64,000 nucleotides of DNA from Lamellibrachia satsuma (Eukaryota; Annelida; Polychaeta; Sabellida; Siboglinidae). A program made the position numbers and the translations under genes. Below are positions 1 through 11,676 of the stretch, one piece after another. Location: NCBI GenBank assembly GCA_033239005.1, contig BSQZ01000028.1, positions 3,577,001 to 3,641,000 on the forward strand, read 5' to 3'. Position 1 is the first letter of the stretch, and each line of letters opens with the position of its first letter. Below the pieces are notes generated by a model that saw only the letters and a program-made list of their open reading frames with translations, was not told the origin of the DNA and made no database searches.

Positions 1-366
1 AAATCCAAATGAAAGTTTTGTTGGTTAATCAGCCTACAGCGTTCAGATTATGACCATCCATAAGGCTACAAAATATACCTACGTATCAAGCATTAAAGTA
101 GTTGTGTTTTGACAACTATATGTTTGTCATTTGATTTAATATTTTTGTGATGAACACAAGAATATAAAAATAATGTACAGATTTTTCTGTAAACAACAAA
201 TCTGTATAAATACAAGATACGACCGTATTCCTCCCAAAATACATATTGAATATGGGTAATCCATACGGAATGACATTTCAATTGTTTTCTTTATCAGTTA
301 TACACATTATTTTGGATACGCTTAAGAAAGACATCAACTATTGTTCTAATTGGATGCTAAACACCA

Positions 367-564
367 TCAGGGTATGGTGAACGTGTCACCAGGTCGTGGC
401 CTACTTGTTGTCCATATCCCCACTACAGACACCTGCAAGTGTGACATGAAGATAGAGGGCATGATCGAGACCACCGGAGGCTGACTGTTCAGAAGGGCAT
501 CAGAAGAGGAGAAGAGAAACGAACCACACGACTGGCGGAGGAAGGACCACAGAGCAGAACAGGT
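367..564 (-). CDS. Terminal exon of an unrecognised protein-coding gene
   Basis: Read on the minus strand, an acceptor (TTTTGCAG) precedes base 564 and an open frame of 65 residues runs to a TGA at 369-367. The peptide starts TCSALWSFLRQSCGS and ends PGDTFTIP. It joins in frame to the exons at 596-638 and 687-741, and the three together give 97 residues plus stop. I do not recognise the family. The sequence is rich in Ser and hydrophobic residues, with no zinc finger, coiled coil or clear membrane segment. No AATAAA was found close after the stop. The in-phase three-exon chain is the main support; the exons could also belong to the gene seen at 9401-11570, but at least one unseen exon would be needed to reconcile phases. 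Confidence 0.5.
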   Translation of the reverse strand, partial: TCSALWSFLRQSCGSFLFSSSDALLNSQPPVVSIMPSIFMSHLQVSVVGIWTTSRPRPGDTFTIP

Positions 565-595
565 CTGCAAAACCTTCTTAACCCACTCCCCTCAC

Positions 596-638
596 CTGCA
601 GCAAGTGGGGCTCTCGAGTCACACCAGGCGATGCTAGA
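596..638 (-). CDS. Internal 43-nt exon of the same unrecognised gene
   Basis: It is bounded by acceptor TTGCCATTGTAG and donor CAG|GTGAGG on the minus strand. It contributes one base to a split Gly codon, then 14 codons (LASPGVTREPHLLQ), and ends in phase 0, which fits the terminal exon exactly. Short internal exons of this size are normal in animal genes. Only phase continuity and splice sites support it; there is no homology call. Confidence 0.45.
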
Positions 639-686
639 CTACAATGGCAAGACATAAGGATGCTTAAGAACAGGCATGTTACTCAC

Positions 687-741
687 CCAACTGAACTGAC
701 TCTCCTCACTTTGGCTGTTGTCGTGCCATCGTGCGATTTAC
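687..741 (-). CDS. Internal 55-nt exon of the same unrecognised gene
   Basis: It is bounded by acceptor TTTATTGTAG and donor TTGG|GTGAGT on the minus strand. Two bases finish an upstream codon, 17 codons follow (KSHDGTTTAKVRRVSSVG with the split Gly), and two bases are left to be completed by the next exon. The upstream part of the gene is not found; bases 742-1490 show no further exon I can support. Confidence 0.45.
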
Positions 742-2400
742 CTACAATAAAACAGACAACATGCTGTCAGAATGTCTCACTAGACTCACTGTCAAATCCT
801 TGTTGACAACCACAGCATATTTATAAGTGTCTTACTGTCATTTTGAAAACAACACCTGGAAGATCTTTAATATCTGTTATCTTCTACTTCCACTGAGACA
901 GCCTTCCACAGAAATGTAAATGACACCTGCTGCTGCACAGATCAACACAGTGGAGAATGCTTCACAACAAAGCCCACATGGTGGATCATAAATCACCGCC
1001 ATTAAAGGGAATGTACAACTATCTTCATTGGTTCAACAACCGTTTCACATGACATTACAACACTCAATTTATCAGTATTTATAACATCTTACTTCATTAA
1101 AAATAATATCCATACAAAACGTGCTATTATTTTGTTTTAATATTTTCTAAAATACATGATTTAGCAATAAAATCAAATACGCTAGTTTTACAACATATAA
1201 AAGGTCCACCTTACTGCAATTAACCGATAAATCATCTTCACATCTGGAGGTGAAATATAATAATGTTTTTCACAGGATAATATTGGTCTGCCAAAAGTAT
1301 TCTTTTATACAATTTCTGACAATAAATATACAACAGCAACAAGGAATAAACCATGTAGTCTAACGGTGTTCATTTACATGTACTTTGTGATTGAAAAATT
1401 CTGAAAATTTTGGCATTTTAGTTATACAAAGCCCTCAATTAGCTTTGTATCAGTTAATGCATTGCATACGGGTTAACTAAAAGCGCAATTTTCCTGTGAG
1501 TGTATTGATCATTTTAAATTGCTTTTGTGTCTTGAAGAAGCATAAAACAATGGAGCACTTACGTTTTGTGAGCACCTTTGTTGATGCCTCCACAGTGGAC
1601 GCAGTGACTGCAGACTCCTGCAAACAGACGGTTACAGTCAATAATACAGTAGAATACTATCATCAATCTTCATTCTCGTTCCTTGTTTCTTTCTTTGATG
1701 GGCATGGAGACAGAAACACTACATATTGTGCTTGTTAACACTGTTTTTTTGGAATTGTGATATTTCTTTTTTTTACGAAATGAGGTCATTGGCTTCATGC
1801 TCAACGCCCAACCTGGAGGACCCGGAGACTGCTTTTGTCTGGCCTCTGTCTGGCATGACTAAACCTGCACGGAGCCAAGGCTCGGCGCGGCGGGCCGGCA
1901 TAGCTCTCCATGTCATTGAGACCCACAAACCAACCTACCACCACAAAGCATTGGGCTCAATGAGGGTACTATGACTGTATCCTATGTATGTAGAAATGGC
2001 TACATCACTGGCCTATATTTTACATTTGTATATTATAGCTTGCCTCTGGTGACTATTTGTTTTATGACAACCCTCTCATCTTTGGGGTGGTCTCAAAAAA
2101 AGGTTCTACTGTAATTACAAACTTGTGTGAGTGTCTTGGCTCCATTTTGTTATGTTTTATAAGTATATTATATATTCTTACTCTGTAAAATACTATAATT
2201 TTTACCAGGAATATTGGATAATAAAGTCTAATTTCATAAAATAAAATTTTTTCTTCTTATACATTAAAACTAGGCAACTTCACATACCAGCAACCTTAGG
2301 CAGATTTAGCCTTCCAAGTGAGGGAGGGGCAAAATTTATCTAGGGAGCCCATAATTTTGTATTGATGTAGGAGATTGGTCGAGCGAGTAGCAGCACTGCT

Positions 2401-2544
2401 GACCACATGTGAGGTCCATGGTGCGACCACATGTGAGGTCCATGGTGCGACCACATGTGAGGTCCATGGTGCGACCACATGTGAGGTCCATGGTGCGACC
2501 ACATGTGAGGTCCATGGTGCGACCACATGTGAGGTCCATGGTGC
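2401..2544. repeat. 24-bp minisatellite, 6 copies
   Basis: Six back-to-back near-identical 24-bp units. Each holds two palindromes, CACATGTG and CCATGG. Because 24 is divisible by 3, no stop arises and several frames on both strands stay open through the array; these are not genes. Confidence 0.95.
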
Positions 2545-4019
2545 ACCCACAGCAACAGCAGGAGTTATTTCAATTAAGTTTTGTGCAGACTGGACAAGGG
2601 AGACTTGGCTAAACAGTATCCTTGTGCATTACATGTTGCATTCTTTATAATATGGTTTAAACGAATGGTTCCCCCATTATTGCTCATCGATGTACAATCT
2701 GTCAAATATCCATTTAAATAATTCCACTTTATTATTTAAATGGTTTTATTTATTATTTTAATTAGTTTTATTTAATTCATATATGTTTGCTAATTGTCAC
2801 AATCGGAACACATTATGAATGAGAAAACATATTTTAAAAATAGGTTTCACAAATAAAAAATGCATCCATCACCTAGCGTCTCAAATGTCTTCATCACCAC
2901 GGATCAAACTTTGAAGAAAAGAATATGCTTCAGTTCTAGCCCTGCCACTAGTTACATGTGTAATAAAATATGTAGGCAATTGCCAGTCAGGTAAGTAATT
3001 TTTGTTGTACGGTAATATATTTCAGGAGTAGACCAAATTGTTTTATTCCTAGACCATATGAGTAGTAAACATGCTTTTTTATAATTACTAGTCCACAAGG
3101 AAATATTCTACTGCCACAATGTTTATATAAACATGTCTGTGTATCATTTACTAGTTGGTAACTACAGCTGATCTAGTGTAATTTTTATGCATGGCGAGGA
3201 TATGAAATACTCCAATTTACCCACAATTCTCTGAGACCCTCCAATTTACACACAAATCTCCTGTATTTGCATTTCTGAAACTTAACATGTATGCATGACC
3301 CTCTGTGGACCCCCTAACTCTGCCTGTGCCAGAAGTTTAGAATCAAGACACACTAACACACCACAGCCATGGGGAGCCCCTTGCAGAACAACATATCTTC
3401 AAGTAGTGTCTTCTAAATATGGACATTTCAAGTAGCAGGGTCAATAGAAGTAAGTAGAGCTCAGCTGTGTACAACTATGGACTGGTTCTGATCTAACCAA
3501 ATCAGATAAGCCGTGGATGCTTTCTAATTTAGTAGTTCCGTAAATTGACCAAGGGATGTTTACATGGAAACTGTGTTATCTACAGTACCTGTCTGATCAT
3601 TTCATTATTCTTAGGTTACTGTAGTGAGAAACAGGAGTGCCGATGGATGCTTATGGTAAATATTGAATGAATGCTATCTGCTACCCATAGCAGAGCTATC
3701 TGTAACTTACTATGTGTATGCACTGTAAGGACATTTATATAGTTGTATTAGAGTCACCCATTAGAAGAGCAATCTGTAACGTTAATGTCATTAAGACTGC
3801 CTCACAACTACTGTCCTGTTGACTTGATTCAAACACACTGATAACAGGCCTCAGCCATAATCACATGAACATTGCTTAGTTCATCTCTTAGCAAATGAAT
3901 TATAATTCTGATGTAATGTATAATGGTTTTACAACTTTACAGATCTTGTCATTGTGTAATGGCACTGGTCATTTTACAAAGGTACATTCTTATATAGCGC
4001 AGTGTCTAGTCCTTGTCTA

Positions 4020-4300
4020 GTTCAAAGCACTTTACACTTCACCCCCTGGCAGACCTGCTCATTCCAATGCCATTTCGACTTCTCTGGGAAACATTCAGCC
4101 ACGCTGCAATTACTGCACAAAGAATGTTCTTTCTGATATCCATCTCTGTCTGTAGCCAGGTACTTATTTATATGGTTGAGTGAACTGTGGCAACGTGGGA
4201 TATACGAAATTGTCAAAACTTTGGAACAGCAGCAAGAGCATTCGAACTTGAGTTCTCTCGACTGAGAGTCCAAGTTTCTAACTGATACGCCAATGTGCCA
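4020..4300 (-). mobile_element. tRNA-derived SINE copy
   Basis: On the minus strand a tRNA-like head starts near 4300. It has a degenerate A-box (TTGGCGTATCAGTTAG) and a good B-box (AAGTTCGAATGC), spaced as in a Pol III promoter. The body runs to about 4020 and matches the copy at 13040-13258 in orientation and in blocks such as GTTGCAGTTACTGCA (GCTGCAATTACTGCA here). A 3'-tail fragment of the same family is at 55845-55895. The family is inferred from these copies only. Confidence 0.55.
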
Positions 4301-4831
4301 CAAAAATTTTACCACATACTTTGTGCATTATTGTCATAACTTAACATCAGGTCTTAATGCGTTAATCATGTCTATGCATCAGTTGTATGCTATTCTATCT
4401 TGTGTCTTTTGTATGAGAAATTATACATATTTTAATGAAACTTCTCCAGCAACGGAGATCAAATAAAACAGTAATAGATTGTTTGATTAGCCTGTGTATA
4501 TGACGACGATGAAGTTTGCTCTGGCTTACATTGGTGGATGCAGTGAATGGGAACTTCTTCTCTTTGCGGGGAGTGTCAATGGCAGTCAACGGAGGGTGCA
4601 ATCGCATCTCCTGCAAGAGGGACATTCTTTAGTGGTCGCACACACACAGCAAGCATATAACACTGTCTAATCAAGTACAAAACACTGACATTATGAATAA
4701 TAAAGTGGTTTTGTAGCCAACCATCAGAACTGGGTTTATCGCTGATAAAAGTCCAAGCAATATAATTATGTGCAAGCGCCAATTCTTACATTAAACACGA
4801 GGCTAATTTTTCTACCAGTGTTAGTGTGCAG

Positions 4832-4905
4832 CTTTATGGCCTAATGGATCAGGGGTTTGACTTTTATATGCAAGGATGCAAGTTCTAGTCTCTTCGAAAC
4901 CAAAC
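4832..4905 (+). other. tRNA-like sequence (SINE head or tRNA pseudogene)
   Basis: The plus strand has an A-box-like TGGCCTAATGGATC and, about 35 bases on, a B-box-like AAGTTCTAGTCTC. Spacing fits a tRNA, but I could not pair a clean acceptor stem, so a functional tRNA is not claimed. Confidence 0.3.
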
Positions 4906-5586
4906 TGTTTTAATTTGTTTTAATTATTTTAAATTTATAACCATGTTTTCTCTATTTATTTATAACCATTTTTATAACCAGATTTAGAGTCTCTGAACAT
5001 GTATGATGACATGCCTACCGGAGGACTGATTAGGGATCAGTTACAGCTGAAGACTTATAGCTGTGACTAATTTAAGGATCAGTGCAATGAGATATGTTGG
5101 GGAAAACCGCTTTCTTTCTGTTAGTACTTGGACCTTTATCAGTGACACACCTGATACAGAACTACATAACATTGTCTTATAAATAAATAAAAATAGGTCA
5201 AATAGGTGTGCAAAGGTTTAAATGTCATTCATTGATAACCCTATAACAGCTACAGTACTATAGAAGCATGGCAGCTGCATGGGTGACCTCGAAACGTAAG
5301 TGCTTCTATTGTCCATTCAACAATTTGTTATTCAGATTCTAAAATCAAGGTCACTAACTCAATCATCCTGCCTAACTGCATTAACAAGATACAAAAGGAA
5401 CAGTCTACTGTCTGCTGCTTTGTTGCTTCATTAAAATAATTTATCCAGACATTGTGAAGACAGAGGGAACCATCTGTAATTTACATAATGTCATTTTGAT
5501 AAATGAGATCCTTAGAAAAGTTCATCTGTTGCCAACTGTGCTGGAGCCAGTCTCAGAAGTCGCCGGTTATGATTTATCAACGTGAC

Positions 5587-5652
5587 AACCAAACAGTACG
5601 TTTTACCCAACCAAACAGTACGTTTTACCCAACCAAACAGTACGTTTTACCC
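5587..5652. repeat. 22-bp tandem repeat, 3 copies
   Basis: Three identical 22-bp units, each containing ACAGTACGTTTTACCC. Confidence 0.95.
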
Positions 5653-6609
5653 TTGAGATGTCCTACTTTTATTATCATTACTGTAATTAATGTGGGAAAA
5701 ATTTCACTAGCATGTCAACTTCGAAACTCAGTAGACAAAACCTGTTTAAATGTTTACATACAACTGATATGTTAACGTTGCAACTTTTAGCACAACAGCT
5801 TTTAGCACAACAGTAACTTTAATATAACGTATAAATGTTTATCTTATCTTGCTATTGACAGTGCATGCAACAGCAATTCTGCAAGCAACAACCTCACCAA
5901 AAGTTCAAACTTCTCAGCAAGGAGAAAGGAGAAATATTTCTGGACTGGGATGATAGAACTCACCCTAAACACCTCCTCAACTGGATCTTCATTTGCTGCT
6001 TGACTCTGAAAAGAAACAACACTCTATGTAAACAAATACCTTCAGATGTTTGTAAGTATGTCATCAGGTCAGTGCCTTCAGTCACTTCTAAAGTAGCTAT
6101 ATTTTAAGCTACTGCTAGGTACCTTGTATGCTAGTGCTGTGCTATAACATTAGGAACATTTCCCACAACATTCAATGTTACATTTTGATGACTAAAAAAT
6201 TATTTGCCTTTACATACGTATTTAACATATTTGCTTTTTTGCAATAGAACTCAAACTTGTCAAATTTGTCTGAGTGAAAATACAAGTATAGAGAGTAGAT
6301 GTTTGTTAAAATAATATGCAGACATATTATACCTGATACGAAATATCTTAAGCAAACTTATACTGATGTCTTGTCATTTGGATAGTGATTTTGTTTCACT
6401 TGGTTTTTTACTAGAGATAAATTGTCTAACTAATTTATCAGGACTGTCAACAAATGTCACATGTGTCAATACTATAATGAACGAGCACTGTGCATATTAA
6501 ATAACCACATGCAGAGTGATGTAAATTGTCATGACGTTCACCATGCAGTGATGTCACTGTGCATTAATCATACAAAAAGAATGAGTCTTGTAAGTGACCT
6601 GAATTTTTG

Positions 6610-7315
6610 TGACAGCAGCATGACAGTTTTAGTGGTAGGCTGGTGCTACTTTAAGTGACTGCAGCATGACAGTTTTAGAGGTATACTGATGCTATTTGTA
6701 AGTGACAGCAGCATGACAGTTCTAGTGATAGACTGGTGCTACTTTAAGTGACTGCAGCATGACAGTTTTAGAGGTATACTGATGCTATTTGTAAGTGACA
6801 GCAGCATGACAGTTCTAGTGATAGACTGGTGCTACTTGTAAGTGACTGCAGCATGACAGTTCTAGTGATAGACTGGTGCTACTTGTAAGTGACTGCAGCA
6901 TGACAGTTCTAGTGGTAGACTGGTGCTACTTATAAGTGACTGCAGCATGACAGTTCTAGTGGTAGACTGATGCTACTTGTAAGTGACTGCAGCATGACAG
7001 TTCTAGTGGTAGACTGGTGCTACTTGTAAGTGACTACAGCATGACAGTTCTACTGATAGACTGGTGCTACTTATAAGTGACTGCAGCATGACAGTTCTAG
7101 TGGTAGACTGGTGCTACTTATAAGTGACTGCAGCATGACAGTTCTAGTGGTAGACTGGTGCTACTTGTAAGTGACTGCAGCATGACAGTTCTAGTGATAG
7201 ACTGGTGCTACTTGTAAGTGACTGCAGCATGACAGTTCTAGTGGTAGACTGGTGCTACTTATAAGTGACTGCAGCATGACAGTTCTAGTGATAGACTGAT
7301 GCTACTTGTAAGTGA
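6610..7315. repeat. 47-bp minisatellite, about 15 copies
   Basis: Units are built on GTGACTGCAGCATGACAG followed by CTAGTGGTAGACTGGTG. Two variant types (GACTGCAG versus GACAGCAG, and GTGGTAG versus GTGATAG) are interspersed, and the first copies alternate between types, hinting at early higher-order duplication. Confidence 0.93.
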
Positions 7316-7499
7316 CAATTCATTCATGCTAAGCTTCGTAAGTCTGTAATACATTTTGAAAGCTGATCTTCCCCAGGGTGTGAGAAAAATCCTGGAACAA
7401 CTGAATCTAACACCCCCTCCAATAACCATATAATTGACTGACGTGTTGAACCCGCCTTACCTCCCAACCAATCTCTCTAGTCTTTCAAAACATACTTTC

Positions 7500-8130
7500 A
7501 TTTATAAGCAGCTAAGGTCCTTCCAAAATACTTTTTTTGGCTTATCTCGTTTTACAATCATTTTACAAGAAATCAAACCTAGGTAACAACCACTACAAGT
7601 CTACAACATGCTATATTGTTTGTACAAATGTGTTATTTAATTTTGGTGAAATCATTGGACAAATTATTACAATGTTTTTGACTGGATCCAGTCCAAATTT
7701 GGCAAAAAGAGGTAAAAGTGGTTTGGCTGTATGACATAAGGCCATTCACACTTTCGTAAGTTACAAGATCTAACGATTGTAATAAATTTTGTTGACGATT
7801 TCAACAAAAGTATACACTCTTTCATTAAACTGACCGGGCATATTACTTAAAGGTTCTGCCTAAATTCGATGATTTTTGCTAGTCTTATTTCTACTTCATT
7901 TTGTGAAAAACCAAACCTACCTACTATCCACTGCAACATGATAGCTCGTTTGTGCAACTTTGGATGTTACATAAACTATTCACACAGTATATATTTTGAC
8001 ACCAACAAACCAGATTTGTGATAGGCTAAATAAGTCGAGGATGGAGTTTTAACTATTCACCCACTACATATCTGAACCTCAACCACCTGATTTATGATGT
8101 ACTAAACTAATTGAGCAGGGAGTTTGAACT
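7500..8130 (+). repeat. Dispersed repeat family 1, copy A (two partial units)
   Basis: Shares ordered blocks (CTAGTCTYATTTC, ATCCACTGCAACATG, GCTCGTTTGT, GAAATCATYRGACAAA, GATGTTACATAAACTATTC) with copies at 29590-29760 (minus), 52895-53345 and 58110-58500. Termini and coding potential were not found. Confidence 0.6.
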
Positions 8131-9400
8131 AACTACCAGACTGTCAATTTGGTAATAATGAAGACAATTCTGGCTACCAGAGCTGTATCCTGCCTTAATT
8201 CACTCTTATTTGTAAGGCCCAGGTCATAGATGCTGTTTTGACTTTGCATTTCCCATTGGACATTGGGTCTCTAAAAAAACCGCTGACCTAATTTGTTGAC
8301 ATGTTTCTGCTGCAAGTTCAAAATGGGCATCTGCAAAGTTCTTATGAAATTTTTATCTATAGGCTCACATAGAAAATGAGAGCGCAGAAAGATACACGCA
8401 CATATTACAGAAAAACACAGATACTCACATCTCAAGTGCTAGAAATAGATCTCTGGTAGTTTTAAATTTTTTCACACATACATTTGTACTAAATGTAGGA
8501 AACTCTGTTGTTTTAATCAGCAGATGCAACACTAAGAATTACTTCCAAATACATATATTGACTTAATGTTCACAGTGCCTGGCAGAAGACTGAAAACATG
8601 TCCATTGTAGTGAGGTTTGTCAGATAACCAATCATAAGTCACAAACAGTGTGTAACACGTTTAGCTGCATACTTCATTACCTCCACTTTATCAAATTGTA
8701 ATAAAAAATACCAACAGTTTGATGGGATTGACCCCACCCGCCCACACCAAAAGAAAAATTTTTAAATTGGAGGCCAATTATCACAACATTTAAACGGTGA
8801 AAAAACAATACCTTGCAATTATCTGGTGATAATCCAAGTGGACCTCTGACCCACCCAAATCGATTATTTTTATAATTGGAATTTTTTTATTTCCAAAGCC
8901 CATTACAAATTAGATGTCAACATTTCAATGACTTGCTTCTGAAAAATTGTCTAGAGATTCAATGTAATCAAAACCACATTATCGTGTAGTAACTATAAAG
9001 TTCTAGTGTAATCATGTACAAGTCATTAGTCATAAATGGAATGCTAAATAATTAAGACCAGTTGCTTCATTTAATATATATTCTGAATCTGAGTGTGATT
9101 ACATTGTTAACCTGGTTGAAGTAATTGTGTTGCTATGTCATCAAAATCATTTACGTAAAGCGCCTGATAGCATTCTATTTTAAGTGGATTCAGGCATGTA
9201 CTGTGACTATGTGTGCATGTGCAAATATTTTGACTGGAAGGTGTATAACTGAGACCAGCGGTGCCTACAGAAACCTGCGGCTTCAGTTCCACACCCAGAA
9301 CTGTGACAGCACTACTAACAATAGACCCCAGCCTCCAAGACACCAGATATGCAGTATTCAACAACGTAGGAGGCGACAGACACAAGATAAGTTGACTTAC

Positions 9401-10372
9401 CTTGCTCGGATTTGCGATTTTCAGTTTGAGCAATTTCACTTTGGTGTTCGTGCCGTTGTCATCTGCGCCGATATCGCCATCTTGTTTCGAAATGCCATTC
9501 ATGACAACACCATTATGTAGTTTCGTGCACTGCTTCTTCGGCGTTAATCCCTGCGATGACGAAGAAAATGGCTGTATCCGCTTTGGTGACTGAAACCGTT
9601 TCGGCGTCACGGAAGCCTGTGTCAACAAAACAGGGGGTGCTACCGCCACCCGAGACTCGCTACGTTCGCGACAGTGTCGGTCCTCGGATGGTTTCACACT
9701 GCCCACATCATTAGACGTCTTTACCTTGGCCACATTACTTGCTACAACAGGTACACTGTTCTTCACATCGGCACCGACACTCGCAGGGTGACTAGATTTG
9801 TCTGTGCCTTTAGAACTCCACGTTCCTTTTGAAGGCTCTTTTCCTGTCCATTCCTTCTTAACAGCCTGTGGTTTGACGGCTGACTCGACTTCTTTCTTAA
9901 CAACTACTTGTTTGACGGTTGACTCAATTTCTTTCTTAACAACTACTGCTTTGATGGTTGCCTCAATTTCCTTCTTAACAATCACTGGTTTGGTGGCTAT
10001 CTCAGCAGTCCGTGAATGTCTTGTTCCTTCTGCAACCACATTAAGAGAAGCAGTCCTCTCCAGCTTCACCTGTCCCGCATTCACTACTCCGGAAACATCA
10101 AACTTGTCAAATATCCCTTGCACAGGTTCATTAGATCTTTTCACAGTTGCATTTCGATTGAGCCCGTTGGGTCTCCCCAATGCTGTCTTCTCCGATGGGA
10201 CAAAGCGTCTCAAGGGATCAATGTCAGAGGGAGTGAGCCCCTGCACGCGAGGTGTCATTGGCTGGAATGAGGCACCAAATAATGATGCAGAGTAGACAAA
10301 CGGCCGCGCCTCATCAAAATTTCCAAGCACACTGTTACACTGCTGGTGGATCGGATCGTTGCTGTAACGTCT
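9401..10372 (-). CDS. Large internal exon, unrecognised Lys/Ser-rich nuclear-type protein
   Basis: A 972-nt open exon (324 codons, phase 0 at both ends) runs between acceptor CGCTATTACAG and donor AAG|GTAAGT on the minus strand. It begins RRYSNDPIHQQC and ends LLKLKIANPSK. Residues about 130-174 hold four imperfect 13-residue repeats, each with VKKE; a VKLE lies at 102-105. All five fit the SUMO consensus (hydrophobic-K-x-E). The C-terminal third is basic, with SPKR and TPKK motifs typical of nuclear proteins. No enzyme motif or folded domain is visible and most of it looks disordered. A nuclear role is inference from composition. It follows the exon at 11444-11570 in phase. The downstream exon was not found. 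Confidence 0.75.
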
Positions 10373-10827
10373 CTGTAATAGCGTAACATATGTTAGCAAG
10401 AACCGATGGACTATGCCATTAACAATTTATTTATTGCATAACAAAACTTAAATTATATCTACACATGTAGATGTTCAACTGAGAAAGCACTCCTTAAACT
10501 CAGGAGATTTGCTTCACTGGATCTCCAATAGGTGGCAGCTCTTTCCTGCTGGCAAAATCATGCAGATTGATTGAAAATAAGTTGATCAATACAACCTAAT
10601 AAAAAGGTGGTATAATACTATTTTCTTCTTACAAATATATTTTAAAAGTCAGTTAAAATAGTCACTTGAATTATTTATAGTCATAGGCCAAACAGTTGAG
10701 TAACTCAGGCATGGATACTGACCAGTATAGTTGGGTCAAACCATGGAGACAAGGTTCCCACCAACACTGTTTGAAACAGTAATGATTAAATGATCAAACA
10801 GACCATGCCCAGGGTTAGAGCCCTGGT

Positions 10828-10851
10828 GGGGGGAGGGGAGGGGACTAGGGG
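10828..10851 (+). other. G-quadruplex-capable G runs
   Basis: Four or more runs of three or more G separated by 1-4 bases, at the intron end of the 40-bp array. Folding is inferred from the pattern only. Confidence 0.5.
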
Positions 10852-10889
10852 CATATTGCTAAAAGTACTGACTGCCTATAGGCCAAACA

Positions 10890-11470
10890 GTGGATGTGTG
10901 GGAAAGTGGACACTGACCTGTCTGGGTCAGAGTGGAGGTATGGACACTGACCTGTCTGGTTGGGTCAAACAGTGGCGGTGGACATTGACCTGTCCTTGTT
11001 AAACAGTGGAGGTGTGGCTACTGACCTGTCCTTGTCAAACAGTTGAGGTGTGAATATTGACCTGTCTGGGTGCGGACACTGATCTGTCTGGGTGGGTCAA
11101 ACAGTGGAGGTGTGGACACTGACCTGTCTGGGTGGGTCAAACAGTGGAGGTGTGGACACTGACCTGTCTGGGTGGGTCAAACAGTGGAGGTATGGACACT
11201 GACCTGCTTGGGTGGGTCAAACAGTGGAGGTGTGGACACTAACCTTCCTGGGTGGGTCAAACAGTGGAGGTGTGGACACTGACCTTTCTGGATGGATCAA
11301 ACAGTGGAGGTGTTTACACTGACCTGTCTGGGTGGGTCAAACAGTGGAGGTGTGGACAATCACCTGCTTGGGTGGGTCAAACAGTGGAGGTGTTTACACT
11401 GACCTGTTTGGGTGGGTCAAACAGTGGAGGTGTTTACACTGACCTGTCTGGGTGGGTCAAACAGTGGAGC
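10890..11470. repeat. 40-bp minisatellite carrying copies of a 5' splice site
   Basis: The units have a 40-bp period (for example at 11101, 11141, 11181, 11221, 11261 and on to 11461), with more degenerate copies from about 10890. On the minus strand each reads CCACTGTTTGACCCACCC, then AGACAGGTCAGTG, the same as the last exon bases plus donor at 11444. The array lies wholly in the intron following that exon. Confidence 0.93.
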
Positions 11471-11570
11471 TGGAGTCGCTGCAGGGTTTTTCTTCTGCCA
11501 CTCACTGGCCGCCTGTGCACGTTGCTGCCGAGCCTGTTCCTTCATCGTTATGTGGTCCACATTACTGTTA
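11444..11570 (-). CDS. Upstream exon of the same nuclear-type protein
   Basis: A 127-nt exon runs from acceptor TGTTTGTTGCAG to donor CAGACAG|GTCAGTG. One base completes a split codon and 42 codons follow, ending in phase 0, which matches the exon ending at 10372. The peptide is polar and probably helical (MKEQARQQRAQAASEWQKKN), ending PLFDPPRQ. Its last ~26 nt and donor are the parent of the 40-bp minisatellite that fills the adjacent intron. Reading past the donor meets a TGA within one repeat unit. The protein family is not recognised. Confidence 0.65.
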
Positions 11571-11676
11571 CTGCAACAAACACAACATGCGTTATTCATG
11601 TATACCTTAATCTGTCCACAGTAGACTATTATTGTATAACTGGGGAAGAATGTCCATTACAGATGTAGGATATAAC

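Noticed and set aside
1726..1974. 82-codon plus-strand ORF in a GC-richer patch
   Set aside because: Looks like a degraded repeat segment; no homology recognised and no exon boundaries in phase.
4832..4905. A functional tRNA gene
   Set aside because: A/B-box-like motifs present, but acceptor and anticodon stems could not be paired convincingly.
6610..7315. CRISPR-like regular repeats
   Set aside because: Units are contiguous without unique spacers, in a eukaryotic genome; an ordinary minisatellite.
9125..10295. Plus-strand ORFs of 131 and 165 codons
   Set aside because: Antisense shadows of the 972-nt minus-strand exon and its flank.
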